From an uncultured Verrucomicrobiales bacterium (lineage in GTDB: Bacteria; Verrucomicrobiota; Verrucomicrobiia; Verrucomicrobiales; Akkermansiaceae): a stretch of 64,000 bases of DNA. Below the pieces are notes generated by a model. That model was not told where the DNA came from. It made no database searches and saw only the letters and a list, made by a program, of their open reading frames with translations. A program made the position numbers and the translations under genes. The stretch covers positions 1 to 64,000 of the forward strand of contig CAMQZC010000003.1 in NCBI GenBank assembly GCA_947039485.1. The letters are read 5' to 3'. This document shows positions 60,380-64,000 of the stretch, piece after piece; within the stretch, counting starts at the first letter, position 1, and every line of letters starts with the position of its first letter.

Positions 60380-62877
60380 ATTTTTTGTTTGTTTTGGGAA
60401 TGTTTTTTATCATTCAGATGGCGCCGTCTCTGCGAATTTTCGAGGTGACGCAGACGCATCTTATTGAACTGCTTACGCATCTTTTCTGCACGCCTATCAT
60501 CATAGCTCTGCATGAGCAAGCGCAGCTCCTTCTCCTGCTGCTCCGAGATAGCCGCAGCCGTGGGCAGCATCGCGATCATCATGATGAGCCTCTCACGCTG
60601 CTCCTCAGAGAAGTCACTGCGGCTGCAGAGAAATGAGAGCACACCTAGTGTACGCTCATTCTCAAGCTCAGCCCCGATGCTATCACCCTGTGACTCCAGC
60701 AGCTCAGCATAACGAGCACGAATACCGAGGAAAAGCACAATAGCCTCCTTGTCTCTGGGGGCAGCCGCGAGGGCGCGCTGAGCAAACTCAACCGCCTTAA
60801 TCAGCTCGGCCTCATCCAACTTTGCCACAGGCTTGCGCTGGCGTAGCAGGTAGGTAGTATAGGAGGACATTGCCTCAATATTCTTAGGGTCCTTCTTTAG
60901 CACACTATCAAGCAAATCAAGCGGATTGATACCACAGGCCTTCCGATAGGCTCGAGCACTTGGACCACGCAGGTCAATGAGGAGCTTTGCCTGCATTAGC
61001 AGCAGGCGCACGTCATCAGGCCTCTGCGCAAGCAGATGATTAAAGGACTTTGAGGCAGACTCGAGCAGCTCCATATGATGACTTCGCAACGCCTCATGCA
61101 GCAGCTTCTTGGAGGATTTACTGCTAGCGTTCTGATTTCTATGCCCATGTATTGGCATGAAGATACTGTAGCGGCAGAGCAGCATGTTGGAGCGCAGCAG
61201 CTCAAGCTGCAGCTCATAGTCATCTTCATGCTCAAATCGGCTCAGACAATCCGTCAAAATCTCGCCAGCCTCGCGACTCTTAGTCTTCGTTCTCTGCCAA
61301 ACGAGAGACTCGGCAAGACCATTAACACAGGCCACATACTCAATCTTCTCGGGGCTACCCACCTCTTGCAACAGGCTCAAGGCGCGGCGGAACTGTGACT
61401 CAGATACCGCAAAATCACCCATCCTAAAGGCAATACTCGCCAGCATACGATTCGCCTGCACAATATCCGTCACACTAGCCTGCCCATTCACACCCTGATC
61501 TGCAATCTCAACATAATAAGGCAACAAATCATGCATCAGCTGCGCATCAGCACGACTCGGCAAATCAATGGAGCTAGCCCCATCCACAGTCAAGTCATCA
61601 CCAGTCACACTCTGAAAGACGCGCTTCATTGATGCCCCCGCAATCCTCGCATTGCGCTGCGCGAGCAGGCGTTGCTCATTCTCCATGAGCAGTGAGGCAT
61701 TCACTCGCCAATAGCCATAGCCGGCCGTAGCCAAGAGCATCAGCATCAGCAGCAGGGCAACATGTAGCCAGATAGCCACCGAGCGACGGCGGCGTAGCCA
61801 CATCAGGTAGCGGCGCTTGAGGCTCACGGGGCGTGCCTTGACAGGCTTGCCCTCCAGATAGAGCATCAAATCATCCAACATCGCCGCCATGCTCTCATAG
61901 CGATCGCTAGGATCATAGCTAATACTCTTATTGATAATAGCCGCCAGCTCGTCCTTCTGCTGCAATTGCAGAGGATTACCATCGCAAATACGCTTAATGA
62001 GAGAGCCCGGCTCAGTCTCTAGGAAGGCGGGCCTCTTCGCAATAAGCTCATAAAGAGTCAATCCCAGCGCATACTGATCCGAGGCAAAGGAGCTCTGTCC
62101 ATGCAGCAATCGCTCAGGCGCCATATAACGAAGTGTTCCATCATTGCTCTGAGTCACAAGTGGGGCTAACTCCCCCTCATTGAGCACCGTGGCCAGACCA
62201 AAATCACTGACATGCACCACGCCCTGCTCATCTAGCAGCAAATTACTCGGCTTGATATCGCGATGCAACACACCACGAGCATGGGCAAAGCAAAGAGCCT
62301 TCGCCGCCTGCAGCGCCACCTGAGCCACAGCCATCTCATAGCTCTTGTGGCGATAGACCTTCTTAATAGCCTTGGGTGAGAGGTCCTCCCCCTTGATCAG
62401 CCCCATCACATAATAGCGATACTCAGCCTCGCGCCCCGCACCAAACACCTCGACGATGTTAGTATGGCGCAGGCTGGCAATGAGGCGTGACTCATTATCA
62501 AAAGCATCGCGATGCTTCTCATCATCACTCCATGATGGAGCCAAAATCTTGATAGCCACCTCGCGATTCAGCGACTCCTGCATCGCCCGAAAGACCGTAC
62601 CCATGCCGCCGCGACCAATCTTCTCGAGCAACTTGTAGCCACCGAGCATCTCAGGAAAGCTGGAGTCAGACACTCGAGGCACCGTATAAGACTGACCCAG
62701 ACCCTCCACAGACATCAAGGCAGGGAGCACCTCCAGCAGCTCATCCTCACAGGGCGCATAGCGAGCCGCAAACTGCGTAGGCGTAATTTTCTCCCCTGCG
62801 CGCAAGCGCTGCAAAAAAAGCTCAGCTAACTCCGCAATATCCTCCTCAGTCGCGCAATCGAACTCTGGTGCACTCAT
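60376..62877 (-). CDS. Membrane Ser/Thr protein kinase with C-terminal TPR-like domain
   Basis: GRGGMGTVFRAMQESLNREVAIKIL, GVLHRDIKPSNLLLDEQGVVHVSDFGLATV, one TM, helical repeats. Confidence 0.92.
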   Translation of the reverse strand: MSAPEFDCATEEDIAELAELFLQRLRAGEKITPTQFAARYAPCEDELLEVLPALMSVEGLGQSYTVPRVSDSSFPEMLGGYKLLEKIGRGGMGTVFRAMQESLNREVAIKILAPSWSDDEKHRDAFDNESRLIASLRHTNIVEVFGAGREAEYRYYVMGLIKGEDLSPKAIKKVYRHKSYEMAVAQVALQAAKALCFAHARGVLHRDIKPSNLLLDEQGVVHVSDFGLATVLNEGELAPLVTQSNDGTLRYMAPERLLHGQSSFASDQYALGLTLYELIAKRPAFLETEPGSLIKRICDGNPLQLQQKDELAAIINKSISYDPSDRYESMAAMLDDLMLYLEGKPVKARPVSLKRRYLMWLRRRRSVAIWLHVALLLMLMLLATAGYGYWRVNASLLMENEQRLLAQRNARIAGASMKRVFQSVTGDDLTVDGASSIDLPSRADAQLMHDLLPYYVEIADQGVNGQASVTDIVQANRMLASIAFRMGDFAVSESQFRRALSLLQEVGSPEKIEYVACVNGLAESLVWQRTKTKSREAGEILTDCLSRFEHEDDYELQLELLRSNMLLCRYSIFMPIHGHRNQNASSKSSKKLLHEALRSHHMELLESASKSFNHLLAQRPDDVRLLLMQAKLLIDLRGPSARAYRKACGINPLDLLDSVLKKDPKNIEAMSSYTTYLLRQRKPVAKLDEAELIKAVEFAQRALAAAPRDKEAIVLFLGIRARYAELLESQGDSIGAELENERTLGVLSFLCSRSDFSEEQRERLIMMIAMLPTAAAISEQQEKELRLLMQSYDDRRAEKMRKQFNKMRLRHLENSQRRRHLNDKKHSQNKQKI

Positions 62878-63470
62878 CGCTCAAACAAACTTGAATCTGA
62901 CACCAACACTTGAAAACGCTTCAACGCGCGCACATAGCGGATACTAGATGCCTTGGGAGCAATCTCCAGCACGGCCGCACACTCATTATTGCTCAGCTCC
63001 TCAAAATGACGCAGCTCCAAGATCTCACGATCATGCGCTGAGAGCTCAGCAAGCACACGGCGAGCAAAAGCCTGACGCTCCATCTTCACCAAGCGTGTGC
63101 GAGGGCTCGTGATGCTGTCAGCAAAACGCTCCCAAACATCGCGCACGCTCTCATCATCGGAGTAGAGGTCGCACTCCTTCATCGCATCGCGCTTGCCGGC
63201 TTGCAAATGCATGCGCTCCAGATCTGTGAGCGTCTGCAAGGCAATGAGGCGCAGCTTAACGTAAATAGGAATCTCTGGCCGAGTCTGTAAAAAACTCATG
63301 CGTCGCCCACAGGAGAGATAGGCATCTTGGAGCAAATCATCCACCCCAAAGCGACGCAGCAGCACAGCAGGTATACGCATCGAGAGCAGACGCGCTAAGC
63401 GTGCTCGATGCTCCAGCCAAGCCTCAGCCAGCCAGAGATTATCCTTCTTTGATTGTTCATCCTGCTCCAT
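62874..63470 (-). CDS. ECF-type RNA polymerase sigma factor
   Basis: GVDDLLQDAYLSCGRRMSFLQ.. and LSAHDREILELRHFEELSNNECAAVLEIAPKASSIRYVRALKRF; ATGA overlap with kinase. Confidence 0.85.
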   Translation of the reverse strand: MEQDEQSKKDNLWLAEAWLEHRARLARLLSMRIPAVLLRRFGVDDLLQDAYLSCGRRMSFLQTRPEIPIYVKLRLIALQTLTDLERMHLQAGKRDAMKECDLYSDDESVRDVWERFADSITSPRTRLVKMERQAFARRVLAELSAHDREILELRHFEELSNNECAAVLEIAPKASSIRYVRALKRFQVLVSDSSLFER

Positions 63471-63536
63471 GCTATTATAGAGAACGTTATTCGCGCCAAG
63501 TATCTACAGGCCAAGAACAAGATGAGCAGGCGATCA

Positions 63537-64000
63537 TCAATCGCCAATAGTCTCCTCACGCAAGCCGCGCTGCATCAGCTCGCTCACCGCAATGCGGACA
63601 TCCTTGCCCTCGTAGAGAATACCATAAATCAAATCAGTAATAGGCGTACGCACGCCCAGCTTGCGAGCCATCTGATAAGTCGAGTAGGTGTTAGGGATAC
63701 CCTCCACCACCTGACCAATAGTAGCCATGCACTCCTCCATACTCTTCCCCTGAGCAATCAGGCGGCCAGCACGCAAGTTGCGGCTGTGCTCCGAGTAGCA
63801 AGTCACCACCAAGTCACCCATACCAGAGAGACCCATAAAAGTCTCCATACGCCCACCGCGAGCCACGCCAATGCGCGTCATCTCAGCCAGCCCACGAGTC
63901 GCCAAAGCAGCGCGCGCATTATCGCCCAAGCCCAAGCCTGCGCAAATACCGCTAGCCAGAGCAAAGACATTCTTAATCGCACCACCAAGCTGCATACTCA
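63537..64000 (-). CDS. gpsA: NAD(P)H-dependent glycerol-3-phosphate dehydrogenase, N-terminus beyond window
   Basis: QLGGAIKNVFALASGICAGLGLGDNARAALATRGLAEMTR, GLSGMGDLVVTCYSEHSRN. Confidence 0.95.
   Translation of the reverse strand, partial: SMQLGGAIKNVFALASGICAGLGLGDNARAALATRGLAEMTRIGVARGGRMETFMGLSGMGDLVVTCYSEHSRNLRAGRLIAQGKSMEECMATIGQVVEGIPNTYSTYQMARKLGVRTPITDLIYGILYEGKDVRIAVSELMQRGLREETIGD

Overview
This 64 kb window is a gene-dense bacterial chromosome segment. From family content (Amuc_1098-type secretin, bactofilin, Pur-alpha-like protein, ECF sigma/Ser-Thr kinase pair, MurC-MurB fusion) I infer a Verrucomicrobiota/Akkermansiaceae-like host; this was not verified by any search. About 55 CDSs are supported. 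Most are housekeeping: pyrH-frr-bactofilin, pyrD, argG, dxr, ilvE, rnc, cstA, nusA-infB-rbfA, folD, rpoD, pyrC, menA, rimO, comEC, coaD, birA, murCB-ddl-ftsQ, thiC, gpsA. Accessory parts are an A/T-rich glycosyltransferase block (12.7-16.9 kb), a glycogen synthase/GH57 pair, an inactivated GH20 hexosaminidase, a short (C/Y)RPV-repeat secreted protein and an ECF sigma-kinase-monooxygenase operon. I saw no rRNA, tRNA, CRISPR array or transposase. The most notable signal is a recurring promoter layout: sigma70-like -35/-10 boxes with the -10 ending only 5-9 nt before the start codon at about 11 loci. Together with a near absence of Shine-Dalgarno motifs, this predicts widespread leaderless mRNAs. 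Other leads are a self-contained promoter-to-terminator unit of about 130 nt with no convincing ORF (putative sRNA, 8277-8407), a terminated leader before nusA, an apparently duplicated sigma-1.1-like domain plus KAAPAKA repeats in RpoD, and a GH57 protein that appears to lack its nucleophile.
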